A stretch of 64,000 nt of DNA from Acarospora socialis (GCA_025617375.2 JAMYGW020000004.1:806001-870000), one strand, 5' to 3'. Numbered from the stretch's first letter, positions 1 through 11,324 are shown. The notes: a model not told the origin generated them from the letters alone. Program-made: numbers and translations.

Positions 1-174
1 GTGCACGGCGTGTTCGTCGCTATGTATGCATTTGACACACATTCAGGTTCTATCCGAAGCTCCAGTGCACGAGTCCGACTCCATATCACCCCAACTCCAT
101 CGCTCTGGAACGACACCAGGCTCCGCAAAGAGCATCCCCATATCAGACGCCCATCGCGACTCCCCCGCCATCAA

Positions 175-1325
175 TCAAAACCACGCGAGCGTCCACAGCG
201 CCGGCAAATGCGGCCACCTACCCTGCCACTCCGCAATGACCTCCGGCACCCTCTCATCGAAGCCCTGCCTCGCCCGTCCCTCCCCCTCCCCCCACCCCTC
301 GCTCCCCGCACCCTCCCTCTCCTCCCTCGCCACGCGATTCAAACTCTCCGCCAAATCGACAATCGCGTTCCCGCCCACCAGCGCCTCCTCATGATTATCC
401 TTGATATCGACATTGATCACATGCACCGGCCGGTTCAGCGGCGCCCCCCTGTTCAGCAAGTCATCCACCACCGCGTCCCAGCACCGTTCCTCGCACGTGA
501 TGACCACGTCCACGACGCCCCCCTCCACGCCCGCGCTGCCGCGGTCGGCGGCGTGTTCGAGCCGCGGCCGCCCGACGGCCCAGTCTTGCCAGCGTTCCGG
601 GCCCCATTTCACGGCGCGGTTGCGCTCCAGCATGGTGAGGAGGCCGTTGGCGCGGTAGAGGCGGGCGTCCTTGGAGAGGAGCTCGTCGTGCATGCTGTTG
701 TAGGAGGTCGTGTTGAAGGCGTAAACGTTGGGTTGTGTTATGGTGGGGCCGGGGAGCCGGACGAGGGAGCCGGTGCCGAAGGAGAGAACTGGGTAGTGGG
801 CGGTCGACAGGCGGAGGTGGGCTTCCATTGATCTGGTGGAGGTGGTGGGTGTGTGAGATTGCGGTTCTCTAGCAGGAGGGTAGGGATGATGAGGTGGGGA
901 GAAGGGAAGAGGGGAGTTAAGGCACGCAGATGCAGTTGTTTTTGGCTATTGTACATGATCGCTGAAGACACGGAGGCCGCTTTTGCGTAAGACGCTGAAC
1001 AAGTCTATGTGCAGCGTAACGGTGGAATGCCCACGGGCTTTGTGGGGACACACAGTGCTACCCGGTGGAGGGCCACCGTTGGAAGAGCCGAAACTCACCT
1101 GTTCTGATTACTGGCGCACACGGTGCAGAACTTCAACTTGAAGCCGCCTTCATCCCGCTGTGATGCGCCGGCTTCGGACACAGCTTCGTCGCCGGCGCCG
1201 TCGAGTCCGGGACTCTGCGTCGTTGCTGGCATAGGTTCTGATGGTGGTGGAGGTGGCGGCGGAGGTGGGTTGGGTGGCGTGGCCGTCCTCGGAGCCGCCC
1301 TTGCTAATCGTGGATCCGACGCCAT
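175..1325 (-). CDS. SSU72: RNA polymerase II CTD phosphatase Ssu72
   Basis: Ssu72 removes phosphate from Ser5 (and Ser7) of the RNA polymerase II C-terminal repeat and works with the cleavage/polyadenylation machinery in the nucleus. Two exons are supported: 1325-1099 and 832-175, with a 266-bp intron (GTGAGT donor, CCAG acceptor). The splice falls inside the active-site loop: exon 1 ends VCASNQNR and exon 2 continues SMEAH, giving the C-x5-R-S phosphatase signature diagnostic of the family. Downstream, [12 protein letters not shown], the block around [12 protein letters not shown] and the [13 protein letters not shown] stretch are typical Ssu72. The product is 294 residues, longer than yeast Ssu72 because of an alanine/proline-rich N-terminal extension of about 70 residues with a nine-proline run. 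The start at 1325 is the ATG that keeps this extension; a reading frame continues further upstream but looks non-coding. The C-terminal half has a low-complexity Glu/Gly/Arg insert before the conserved WP-x-L-x-ALWTL end. Confidence 0.93.
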
Positions 1326-3225
1326 GGTGTTGGAAGGACCCGGGGGGGTACAAGGACGAGGGGCGGAGCCTGTTGACGGGGGGGATCTGGGGGACGTTCG
1401 TGGTTTATTCCCGGGACTGAAACGCTGTAACGCAGATCTGGGGTTGTTTAGCTGGTGTATATTTGGTAGAGGCTTCAGCAATTTGATCAGAGCGTATGTG
1501 TAAGGGTATATTTCAGAATCTTTAGTTGCGTAATCTGTGTGTTTTGTCCTCATTCTCGAAACGTAGGACAGCTCCAATGAAAGGTGTTCATCATATATTG
1601 GTCATTTGTAGGATCGAAAGGGACACCTAAAAAGAGACAGACTTACGGGCTATTAGTACTTTAAAGAAATCATATCCCTTTGATCGAGAATAGAGACTCG
1701 GGACTTTTCATGAGGCTCTTCGTGGTGGTTAAAAGTACGAGTGACTTACGTTACCGGTACCTTAGGCTGACCGTTGTGGTCGGTTATAGTTAGCCTCTTG
1801 AAGCTAAGCGAGAAGATGAAACACGGGACCCCTGCAGTGCTGGACTAAAGAGCGTCAGACCCACTCTGGTCTGTTCGATCAGATTTGCTTTCTCACATTT
1901 GGATTTCATATTGATCATGTCCGGGAGAAAGAGGCCGAGGAACTGCGAGACGACACCTGGACAGCGATATACAGAGTGTCACACAGAATTTGAACAGATG
2001 AGTGGTCGCTGGCTGAAGAACATTCTACGGTAGAGTAAGTACCGAGCCAGCGGTTTGACGATCAGTGCTGGCATGTAGATCCTGCAAGTTCCATGAACTC
2101 ATTGGAAACAATTCACTCCCCATCGTGTGCAAATACCGTACAGCAAATACCAGTGAACCTATAAGTACTCCGTTATTGTTTGTTGTTGTTGACCTGATCT
2201 GAGCATCCAAAAATAACAAACCCGCCAAATCCTCCGTCGTTCGTTTCCAAATATAGAGCTCCACATTGCCGATTTGACGCCGCGCCGGTCTAACAACAAA
2301 GATCCCTCATGATTCGACCTTGACCCACAGCCCGCCCTACTCCGTACCTACCTTCCTCTACCCTACCCTCTACCTTTGATCCTAATCCACTGCCTGCAGC
2401 ACGGTACTCGACATACACAGGCAGTATCGATAGTACGTCTAGTTCTCAGGCGCAATCCTTACCTACCTACCTTACTTACCTTACTTCCCTTAGCACACGT
2501 TGTGTTACAAGTTCTTCCTTCTTACACTAGCGGTCTATCTGCGGAGGCAGAACCCTTACAGATCAGGTATCTGTCCACTCTCCGAAATCTGGCCTTGCGG
2601 CTATTCGATTTGGCGCCCAGAGAGAGGAGCCCTTGACGGCGCTTCGATTTTCACTTCTTCCAGCCGTACTCGAGGCGCTACTACACTGACTCCAGAGCGG
2701 GCGGCGTCGGCCACCTCTTTCGCTTGCCCTCCTGGAAATTCGATACCGATCTGAGGGATCTGCGACGAAGGGAACCTTGCGGACCTTCGAGAGACGGCCA
2801 AAGAATATCTTCATAATTCGCATTCGGCGGGATCACCGGAATCAGCTGCACCACGAAGCTATTGGAAGCCACAGGGCGTACCAACGGTCATAGTTGCGCA
2901 GCTGAAACATAACATATCCAAACATTATTGCCGGACTGTTCAACGTTTCAATCGGACGCTATCAGCCACCGTACTATTCCTGCGAACGAAAACAGATTCC
3001 ACGTAGGTACTTCCGCCGCAGCTCTCCGGTCTAGCAAACCGTGGCTCAGACACTCTTCTCCTGTATCAGAACCGTGTTTGGTGCCATGTGCACAACACCG
3101 TTGTTGTGTTACGGGAACTTATTTTGTGATTTGCTGATCCGTTGTCCCACGGTCGAGTTATAGCTTACGAGTTGGCGCTGACGTTGTTGGAGTTTGTAAA
3201 GACTACAACTACCTCTTAAGCCAGC
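1326..3225. other. Intergenic region, SSU72 / NBP2-type gene
   Basis: This is a shared divergent upstream region of about 1.9 kb. It has normal GC content and no reading frame with recognisable protein features. A pyrimidine-rich stretch with repeated TACC/TTACC words lies at about 2335-2495, typical of fungal promoter or 5' leader DNA. No tRNA or rRNA was seen. Short open frames at 2376-2884 look like chance. Confidence 0.5.
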
Positions 3226-4857
3226 ATGACTGCCGTACTATCGCCCTCATCTTCCCCCTCTCCCTCCGCTCCGCCTGCGAATCCAAACCTCTCTGCGCTA
3301 CCACCGTTGATCACCAACCCGTCATCAAAGCGCTCCAACCCACAACGACCGCCATCTTATGCGAAAAACAGAATGTCGTCCTACTCAGCCGCTTCGAATG
3401 CATCTCAGAACCGTTCACGACCGGCTTCACATGTGTTTCCAATCTTTCATTCTAGTCTTCCATACGCGACTGTCCGCGACTTCGCATATCCAACTCTGCA
3501 TCCTTTGCATTATGGTCCCCCAGCCGAGCCTTCTGGTCCTACCTCCGGACTCTCGACGCCTGTGAGTGAGCAGCGAAGACTCTCGGATCCTCCTCCGACG
3601 TCGTGGGAGACTTCAGGAGGTCAATGGTCGGCCGGCCCATGGGGTGGGGATGGATTCTTTGGAACACATCAACTGCCTCAGATGGCGTATGGAGATGGAC
3701 CACCATACAGCGAAGACGAGGACTTACACAGCCCGGTTGTCGTGAGCTCCAAACATAAAAAATCGAAATCGGCTTGGGGTCACTTCGGGAATGGGAGAGG
3801 ACGGGGCAGGAGTCCGGCACGAGGGCGAACACAAGGCGAATCAGATGTGACGGTGTCGGCGAACTACGAAGGGGATCGAGGCTTTTTCACGGGTACAAAT
3901 GGTGACGGCAGTGAGACTTACTACGTCAACAACGCAGACGAAACGGCAAATGGTCCAGGTGGAGAACTCGTCACGTATCCGCCAGATCAGGCTCGACACT
4001 CCACACTTGCTCCTAATACGTACAACGTCCCGGGGCAACGGGATTCACACTTCGCCGCAACGTTACCGAATCGTTCGTATAGGCAAAGAGATACCCCTGA
4101 AGCTCTCGATCCGGATGATCACCTCGAAGATTCTGACGATGACGACGACTCGGAAGTTGACTATCGAGACAACCAATCCCGCTACTCCCGAGATTATCAG
4201 TTTACTATCGCTTCACCAGACGAGGAGATGCACGGCAAGGCAGTGGCACTCTTTGATTTTGCGCGCGAGAACGAGAATGAGCTCCCACTCGTCGAAGGAC
4301 AAGTAATATGGGTGTCATATCGACATGGACAGGGCTGGCTTGTAGCCGAAGATCCAAAAACCGGCGAATCCGGGTTGGTGCCGGAAGAGTATGTCCGTCT
4401 ACTGCGACATATTGAAGGCGGCTGGACCTCTCTCAACGGCGAGCTTGCAAACTCCACCGAAACCGGCTTTCTCAGTCCCATGTCCGCCACACCAGACTCG
4501 GCGATAACGCCCACACAAGCCGATCCCCAACGGCCGAATACTCTCGGAGAATATTCTTCCCACTCCAGCAACGGCAGCAATGTCGGCGGCGAAAAGCACC
4601 CACCAATGGTGTCGACGTTCTCGACCAGCTCGAAGGATTTACACCCGTACCCTCAACACTTGCTAGGCACGCAGGCCGGCCAAACACCACCGCATGTCAT
4701 GCACTATGATGGGAAAAAACACGGAAGTCAAATGAGCACGCCGACTCTCGCCAACCCTTCTGGTGGGTTTAGGAGAGAAAGCGGCGACTCCGGTGGTTCG
4801 AGAAAGCATAGCACCGAAGAGGCCGGAAAAGGGGAGGATCAGAAGACAGCACGGTAG
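3226..4857 (+). CDS. NBP2: SH3-domain adaptor of the Nbp2 family
   Basis: Single-exon gene of 543 residues. Residues about 324-396 carry the Nbp2 signature: YQFTI, then an SH3 domain beginning HGKAVALFDF and running through VIWVSYRHGQGWLVAEDP to GLVPEEYVRLL. The ALYDY-like, RHGQGW and LVPxxYV elements are the peptide-binding surface of an SH3 fold. In yeast, Nbp2 bridges the Ptc1 phosphatase to MAP kinase kinases and acts in cell-wall integrity and HOG signalling and in organelle inheritance. The N-terminal ~300 residues are Ser/Pro/Gly-rich and probably disordered, with an acidic run (EDSDDDDDSEVD) just before the SH3 domain. The C-terminal 145 residues are also low complexity. The start is the first ATG of a frame open to the stop, and no intron is needed. 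The protein is larger than yeast Nbp2 because of the disordered arms, which is common in filamentous fungi. Confidence 0.9.
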   Translation: MTAVLSPSSSPSPSAPPANPNLSALPPLITNPSSKRSNPQRPPSYAKNRMSSYSAASNASQNRSRPASHVFPIFHSSLPYATVRDFAYPTLHPLHYGPPAEPSGPTSGLSTPVSEQRRLSDPPPTSWETSGGQWSAGPWGGDGFFGTHQLPQMAYGDGPPYSEDEDLHSPVVVSSKHKKSKSAWGHFGNGRGRGRSPARGRTQGESDVTVSANYEGDRGFFTGTNGDGSETYYVNNADETANGPGGELVTYPPDQARHSTLAPNTYNVPGQRDSHFAATLPNRSYRQRDTPEALDPDDHLEDSDDDDDSEVDYRDNQSRYSRDYQFTIASPDEEMHGKAVALFDFARENENELPLVEGQVIWVSYRHGQGWLVAEDPKTGESGLVPEEYVRLLRHIEGGWTSLNGELANSTETGFLSPMSATPDSAITPTQADPQRPNTLGEYSSHSSNGSNVGGEKHPPMVSTFSTSSKDLHPYPQHLLGTQAGQTPPHVMHYDGKKHGSQMSTPTLANPSGGFRRESGDSGGSRKHSTEEAGKGEDQKTAR

Positions 4858-5593
4858 CAAGGGTTTGCCGAACTCCTCGCTCTCTGATTCTACCGTGTCT
4901 TTCCTGTCAATAGTACGGTTGATTAGCCTGCACAACAGACCTCCACACAGGATTTTACTCTGTAATTTTTGCTTCCTCACAGATCGAGACGCATATAGCA
5001 GATGAATTTGACGATCTAGCGTTCCAGTACTGTCCACGGGATCAGTACTGCTGATTTTCTGGGGGTCCGAGGGGTTGGTTGGAAAGGGGTACGCTAGGTA
5101 GATAGAGCGTGCAAATATGACATGCCTTTGGCTCTTGGCTCTGCGGGTAGGGTTGATGGCAATGTAGACGAGAAGAGTGTATAATGTGATTGAGGGTAGG
5201 TGGATGGGATTGTCGGTTGGGTGTTTCGACGTGTAATTCCCTGGAAGCTTCCCATTTCGACCTCATTCAACGATTCGAGTGGAAGTACGTGTGCGTATGG
5301 CATTCGGCATAATATTGACGGTCCTGTTCGCAGACAAAAAAGAGCAGTTCTCACCGCATTCAAGCGTCACCACCGTGAAAATAACACTGAAAACCGAGGT
5401 ATATGGATCAGAGTAGTAATATTGCAAAACTGAACAGCTGTTCTCCTTGATTTGCATATTTGTCACATCTGGCCGCCCGGACCCTCCACCAAAAGCCGCA
5501 ACCACAAAGCTTAAGGGTTGTAGCCATTATCGACTCACCAATATCACCGTTCCCACCACCGTGCATCTGCACTTTCCCCACACACTCCCGATC
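4858..5593. other. Intergenic region, NBP2-type / ENT3-type genes
   Basis: About 740 bp between two plus-strand genes, holding the 3' end of the SH3 gene and the promoter of the epsin gene. A perfect 12-bp palindrome, GAACAGCTGTTC, lies at 5432-5443, about 150 bp before the epsin start. No convincing gene was seen. Confidence 0.5.
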
Positions 5594-7547
5594 ATGGATT
5601 TCAACAGCCTCAAGGACCAGGTTTCTAACCTGACGCTGTACGACCTGAAAGCTGGGGTGAGGAAAGTGCAGAATGGTAAGCTCTACGCTCAGGAAGGCCA
5701 TTGGGCGGCATTTTCTATTTCATGAAGAGCTCACCGTTCGTTTACAGCGGTCATGAATTACACCGAGATGGAAGCGAAGGTATGCAGACGTCGCGTCTGG
5801 TTTACAGTGACGGACGTCGGGTTCTGATAAGGGGGGCTCGACAGGTCCGAGAAGCCACGAATAACGAGCCGTGGGGGGCATCGTCAACGCTGATGCAGGA
5901 GATTGCCAATGCCACGTATAGCTAGTATGAGCGTCTTCCGAACACGGTCTCTGTTGTTGCTGAGAAGGTGATTCTAGCCAATTGCTCAATGAGATCATGC
6001 CCATGATCTACAAGCGCTTCACCGAGAAGGCGGCGGAGGAATGGCGGCAGATCTACAAGGTCGGTCGGAAATGCCGTTCCTTTCTTCGCGTATCAGACTG
6101 ATTTCCTGGTTAGGGTCTTCAACTTCTCGAGTTCCTGATCAAGAATGGCTCCGAGCGGGTTATTGACGATGCGCGCTCCCACCTTTCTCTGTTGAAGATG
6201 CTACGACAGTTCCATTACATCGATCAAAATGGCAAAGATCAAGGTGTCAATGTGCGGAACCGTGCGAAAGAGCTGGCGGAGTTGTTGAGCGACGTCGATC
6301 GGATTCGGGCGGAGAGGAAGAAGGCGCGTGCGAATAGGAATAAGTTTGGGGGAGTTGAAGGGGGAATGGGTATGAGTGGAGGTATGTCGAGTGGTAGCAG
6401 ATATGGTGGCTTCGGCAGCGAGGACGCTGGCGGATACGGCGGGTATAGTGGAGGAGTGTACGGCGATGGAGGTGGGTTCGGCGGGAATACAGGAGGCTTC
6501 CAAGATTCGGGGAGCCGGAGGGATCGATTCGAAGAGTATGATGAGTACGATGAAGGTGGTGCTCCGTCTTCTGCACGACGGAAACCCGAGCATCCCTCAG
6601 CAGCATCGAGTTCACGCAGAGAAGCCGAGAAGACCGAGAAGCCAAAGCCGAAAGCAAAGGAGCCGGAGGTCGATCTTTTCTCATTTGGAGACGACGACAT
6701 AGCTAGCAGCGCTGCATTGGCACCACCTACGAATGGCAAAATGATGAGTGGCGGTGGCATGGATAACGGCTTCGGCACGCAGCGGACCGGAGGCGGCGAC
6801 GACGACGACTTCGACGACTTCCAATCCGCGACTCCGTCCACACAAACCTCCACTAAACCCTCTCTCCAGGGCCTACCACCTCCGACGGGCATCCCAAACA
6901 CATCCACCTCCACAACCACCCAATTCGCAACCTCCAAACCCGTTTCAGGTCTCCAAGGAGCCAACCTCAATGACCTCGTCGGCTTCTCGTCCATCTCCCC
7001 CGCACCCTCCACATCAACACTCCCCAACTACTCCTCCGCGCCACCACAACAGCAACAACAACCCCTCCGTCCAACCGGCTACCAAGCCCCACAACCAAAC
7101 TACTTCACCTCCATCCAAGTCCCCTCCCCGCAATCCCAATCCCAATCCCAACAGCCCCAACCAACCACCTCAAACTTCCCTCTCACCTCGCCCTCGACAA
7201 CGACCGCGAAACCCTCCTCTTTGATATCTTTAGGACGAGGTGGTGCAGACGCTTTCGGCTCCCTCTGGTCCACGGCCAGCGCGACCGCCGGCATCAAGAA
7301 AGTCGGCGGCGCCTCAAGTACGCAGGGCCCGAATCTGGCCAGCATGGCGAAGGAGAAGGCTAGTGCGGGGATCTGGGGTACGGCTGGGACGGGGACGGGT
7401 ACTTCACAAAGCCAGAGTCCGGGACCGGTGCAGGGGCAGACGCAGGCGCAGGGTTTGGGTCTGGGTCTAGGTCTAGGTGCGGGGGGTGGACGGAAGGGGA
7501 CGCAGACGCAGACGCTCGGCGGCGGGTTGGAGGACCTGTTGGGGTAG
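5594..7547 (+). CDS. ENT3: ENTH-domain epsin, Ent3-type
   Basis: Epsins of this class bind phosphoinositides through the ENTH domain and recruit clathrin adaptors at the trans-Golgi/endosome. Five exons are supported by frame and ENTH homology: 5594-5675, 5748-5779, 5845-5924, 5978-6059 and 6114-7547. The introns are 72, 65, 53 and 54 bp; the last uses a GTCGGT donor. The spliced product is 569 residues. The ENTH domain covers residues 1 to about 160: it starts MDFNSLKDQVSNLTLYDLKAG, then VMNYTEMEAKVREATNNEPW, NEIMPMIYKRF, LLEFLIKNGSERV and LRQFHYIDQNGKDQG. The rest is low complexity: a Gly-rich stretch, EVDLFSFGDDD at about 277-287, and an acidic-phenylalanine DDDDFDDF motif at about 321-328, the kind that binds gamma-ear domains of AP-1/GGA adaptors. 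Q/S/P- and G-rich tails follow, ending in EDLLG. The adaptor motif supports Ent3 over plasma-membrane Ent1/2. Confidence 0.93.
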
Positions 7548-7805
7548 GGGTATTGGTAGGGTAGTGCGTTCGCTTGACAGAATAGCGGAGTCGTGTGCGT
7601 CCACTTGGCCAGTTACTCTCTCATGCGCCTGGAGCCAAAAAGTTTCCTTTGCTTTTGGTCGGAGCCGGTGTGGGTGGTCGAGCTAGCATACGTAGGTTAC
7701 GTCGCGTAGAACATCCGAATCGAAACACGAGAACCGATGGATAACTTGCCTTTGGTTCTTCTTTTAAAAAGAGTTGTGGCGTGCTCGATTATATACATAG
7801 CGCAG

Positions 7806-7925
7806 GGGGTTAAGGGGACGTCGGGGAAGGGAGGGAGGGGAGCTGAGGGGAGGGGAGGGGAGCGTGGGTTTGTTGATGGGGTGGGGAGGTAGGTAGGTAG
7901 GTGGGTAGGTAGGTAAATAGGGAGG
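7806..7925 (+). repeat. G-rich purine tract with (GTAG)n repeat
   Basis: About 120 bp on the plus strand are dominated by GGGG/GGGA runs (GGGGTTAAGGGG, then GGGGAAGGGAGGGAGGGG) followed by a GTAG microsatellite at about 7886-7917. Several close runs of three or more G could form a G-quadruplex. The tract lies in the shared 3' region of two convergent genes. Confidence 0.7.
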
Positions 7926-8208
7926 CAGCTGATTCGATTGGAAGGGTGAAGGTGGGGCTAAAGAACATAATATTACGAGGAGAGCCATATCCGCGCCATC
8001 AAGCATCCTCCGTCAACCCATGCTCATTGCCTTTTTGCGAAATCGGCTTGGTGGGGAGATGGGAGACGGTTTTCCGAGTTTGGTATTTTCAGCTGCTCGG
8101 TAGGTGGTGGGTAAGGGCTGTTGCGAGAGAAGGACCTGTCCGACTGATGAGCGGGCGGGAGAGGCGTGGTGAAGGATATGAGAGATTACTTGATGGGGAG
8201 AGTTCGTT

Positions 8209-8258
8209 GGTGCTGTTGCTGGTGCTGGTGCTGGTGTTGATGTTGATGTTGGTTGGTC
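8209..8258 (+). repeat. (GGTGCT)n / (GTTGAT)n microsatellite
   Basis: Imperfect hexanucleotide repeats, GGTGCT changing to GTTGAT, over about 50 bp in the 3' flank of the permease gene. Confidence 0.65.
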
Positions 8259-8494
8259 CGTGCCGGCGTTCGTGGGCGACTAGGTGCGGAGGCGGAGAGA
8301 TGAAGGAAGTGCAGGCATGCGAGAACAGAGATCGGGACTTCGAGGGAAGTCCGTCGGGAATATCTGGAGGGTTTGGTTCGCTCTATACTTCATATATACC
8401 GACACGTCAAGGCTCACGATCCCCACCTCCCACGCTCAAACCCATGCCGAAAGCTACTGACATCTCCGCACACGCACCAAAAAGGCCATCCTCA

Positions 8495-10265
8495 TCACCT
8501 CTTGAAATACTTGACCTCGATCGTCCGAAAGCAGATATAACTGATGGCACTAAAGGCAAAGGCCAGCCCGAACCCGACATCGCCTCCATAGCCGGGTAAA
8601 CCTATATGCTTTCCGATCGGGCCAATCCACCAGATTTGTGCCATCCCCAAAACGGCCCCGAGCACACCAAAGCAGAACGCGGCCATGGCGGCGATGCCGG
8701 GCGGGAGTTTGGAGGGTTGGTTGTAGATCTCCACATGGTAGCCTAGGTAGCCGCGCTTGAAGACGAAGTGTTCGCTGAGGGAGATGCCTTCGTAGATGGC
8801 AAGCCAGTAGGCCTGCGGAGGGGAGGTGTTAGTAATGTAATGTGATGTGAGGGTAGAGAGAGGGGTCTTGTTTCTTTTGAGAGAGAGAAGAGAAGAGGGA
8901 TGCGTACGATGACCAACATGAAGTTCTCGAGCACGGACGCGAAGTGCGAGTAGCCTGGGATGGCGATGGCGCAGTAGATGAGCGTGCCGACAAAGGTCCA
9001 GATGAACCGGGGGATACTTTGCGTCCAACGGCCTAGAACTTGTAGGCTGAAAGTCAGGGAGTAGATGTTCGGGCAGTTGCTGCCGATGATGGATAGGGCA
9101 AGAAGGACCAGGCAAAATTGACCGAAACGGCCGAGATGCGGGAACAGTACGGCGGCCAGCAAGCCACCGATGCCGGATTGATGGTAGCCGTCCAGGTATT
9201 CTGGCGTGTTCACCGAGGCGGTTGCCACTGCGAGGCCAAGCATCTCGGCGAAGCAGAGCGGGAAGATGAGACCTGCAAACGTCCAAGCGAAGACCTTGAC
9301 GCGCGAGGAATCGGCAGGTTGATAGACGGCGTAGTCTGCTGCAAGACTCGTCCAGCCGGTGCCAAACCCATACACCGAGGCGGCGAAGGAGAGAATCGAA
9401 CCAACTTCGGACGAGCCAGCGCCCATTGGAAGATTGGAAAACTTGCCAGAATGGGCAAACTCCCCCAGGACGATTAAGAAGGTGATGAAGCAGGGAACCC
9501 AACTCCAGAACTCGTAAGCGTGGACAACTTTGTAGCCGAACAGTGTAACGATAAACGTCACCGCCGCGATGATGATAATGCCTGCATATCCTGGCACATC
9601 GTTGTTCACTGCATTCAGCAGTTGGGCACCAACGATCACGTTGATAGACGCCCAGCCCACGCACGCAAGGATGTTGAAGATCGCGACTGAAAGATGAGTT
9701 AAATCGGACCTCGGGCCTCCTTGTGCAAGAAAAGACTTACGGATCTTGACTCCATAGAATCCGAAGAAGAATCTTGACAGCACCATCTGGCGCAACCCGA
9801 ACCTTGGCCCGAAAGTGGAGAAGAAGCAGACGGGCATGATCGCCAGGATGTTGATGAACAGAATGGTCAACAAGGAATCCACAAAGCCCAGCTGGAACAC
9901 CATCACCGCTAGGGCGCCGATGGCAAAGGAGGAGACGACCATGTTGGCAGCAAGCCACTTTCGACCGCGTTGTATCAGCGTCCACATCTACGATCATAAC
10001 CATGTCCTGGGCACGCTGTATGCCTCACCATGGTCCCAACTTTCATCAAGTTGCTATCTGTGCGCTCGTTCTCCGGCACCCTCTCAATGCCCCTTTGCTC
10101 GATCTTGAAGCGGCCAGCGAAGCGCTGGGTTCGCGCGTACCAGCTGTTGCCGACTTCGAAGCTCTCCGCCGGCACGGCCCCTGTTTCGAACGGTAACGGA
10201 CGAACCTTCTCCGTGCCAGTGGGCGAGCCCGTTTCGACATCATAGTCCGCATGCCCCATTGCCAT
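8495..10265 (-). CDS. NCS1-family purine/cytosine permease (Fcy2/FcyB type)
   Basis: Plasma-membrane proton symporter for nucleobases such as cytosine and purines. Four exons are supported: 10265-10029, 9957-9741, 9686-8908 and 8812-8495, with introns of 71, 54 and 95 bp; the third has a classical ACTAAC branch site. The 516-residue product has a hydrophilic N-terminus followed by about 12 membrane segments. Family landmarks are ANMVVSSFAIGALA, GLRQMVLSRFFFG at the end of TM2-3, CVGWASINVIVGAQ, FGYKVVHAYEFWSW, YGFGTGWTSLAADY, and GSNCPNIYSLTFSLQ. The C-terminus reads LAIYEGISLSEHFVFKRG before the last two helices. The exon-2 acceptor could instead be 30 bp upstream, at 9987 (GTAG), in the same frame; I chose 9957 because the family joins this position directly to W-x-x-AN. 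The upstream region carries a GATA-site cluster. The exact substrate cannot be read from sequence. Confidence 0.92.
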
Positions 10266-10498
10266 TCGTTGACCAGAGCCAGTGATAGCGTTACTGGTGG
10301 TGGGCGCGTGAGATGGAGTTCTCTAACGCGCAGAACGCAGCAATGAAGTCCGTCAGAGCTTACGAGCGAGACCAATTACCGGAACATGCAGGTCGGTAGG
10401 TCACACGAGGAGGGGAGGGGAAGACAGGTCCCTGGGTCAGTAATCAAGTGGCAACTGTACCATTCCCAGTGCTCGAGCAAACGAGAGAACTAGAGAGC

Positions 10499-11028
10499 GA
10501 TAAGAGGTAGCGTGCAGAGGCCGCGATGAACGCTGTACCTCTCTCCACCTTATACCAGTGGGAAAGAAGGAATGTGAATTGACAGGGCTAAGGCGACATC
10601 TTCTCTTTCTTTGGTGCTGATAAGAAGCGATCAGCCACATCACCCGGAACAACCCTGAGTTCCTCGATCCGTCTCAAGCTCCGATCAGAAGATGTCCCGA
10701 AGAAGAACTAAGTAGGAAAGTTGCTCGATAAGGTATCTGTACCTTAGAGGGGCTCGCTAAGTGGGTGGGAGGGACCGTAAGCCGAGTAAGAAAAGATAAG
10801 GTAAGGGCTGTAACAGTCACACAAGTGCGGTCGCAGATAGAGCTTAATGATGTTCCTCTTTCCTACTTCAAGCTACCTTATGGTGAACCTTGCAGAGAGC
10901 CCTTGACAGTGCCATTGTGCATGTCATTTGTTTCTATACCACTCAGATGCTCAGCGAACAAGAGAGTGCGAGTAGAGTACGAATAGAGTACTAGTGTGCC
11001 TTCAAAGTAAAGACGCACGAGCGATAAG
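10499..11028 (+). promoter_or_regulatory. Cluster of GATA-factor sites upstream of the permease
   Basis: Five GATAAG hexamers lie at 10499, 10619, 10727, 10795 and 11023, and one AGATAG at 10835-10840, all on the plus strand. They sit in the divergent region between the nucleobase permease (start 10265, minus) and the dioxygenase (start 11325, plus). HGATAR is the binding site of fungal nitrogen regulators (AreA/Nit2). Nucleobase permeases are known nitrogen-controlled genes, so control of the permease is the likelier role. Control of the dioxygenase, or both, is possible. Confidence 0.6.
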
Positions 11029-11324
11029 AAAATGAAACAGCGATGGATCCACACTTGACTAATGAGGTCTAGCTTCAACAGCTCTGCCACCTACCTCATT
11101 TGACAAATGCATGGGAAACACGATCGGCGGATCAATGATGAGAGATATATTCAGCATGAATCACAAAAGTAGCTGCAGTGCACATTCACAGGGCTACCTA
11201 AGAAGATGAAGTGCATAAGCGCTTTGCGCTTTGAGATCCGAAGAGCTTTGCAGGAATACTGACTAAGCATTCTACTTTACCGGGCGCTCCGTTAGTAGAC
11301 ACCCTCAAGTTAGCTAGCACCAGA

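Larger units (their letters stand above)
7548..8494. other. Convergent intergenic region with simple repeats
   Basis: This lies between the 3' ends of the epsin gene and the permease gene. It holds a G-rich purine tract, a GTAG repeat and a GGTGCT/GTTGAT repeat (annotated separately). Long frames here come from the simple repeats and look non-coding. Confidence 0.5.

Noticed and set aside
1-831. Long plus-strand open frame of 276 codons at the left edge
   Set aside because: It is the antisense of SSU72 exon 2, whose protein is clearly recognised; the plus-strand translation is Pro/Arg/His-rich with no domain.
1740-1830. Possible tRNA or 5S rRNA in a structured-looking stretch
   Set aside because: No box A/box B pair or 5S consensus could be found.
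2376-2884. Several overlapping short frames before the NBP2-type gene
   Set aside because: No conserved motif, overlapping in conflicting frames, and in a CT-rich promoter-like region.
6239-7027. Minus-strand open frame of 262 codons across the epsin gene
   Set aside because: Antisense of the low-complexity ENT3 tail; the plus-strand ENTH protein explains the region.
9958-9987. Permease exon 2 beginning at the ATG at 9987
   Set aside because: It is in frame and has a GTAG acceptor, but it adds ten residues inside a conserved junction; the AAG acceptor before TGG fits the family better. Kept as an alternative in the gene entry.
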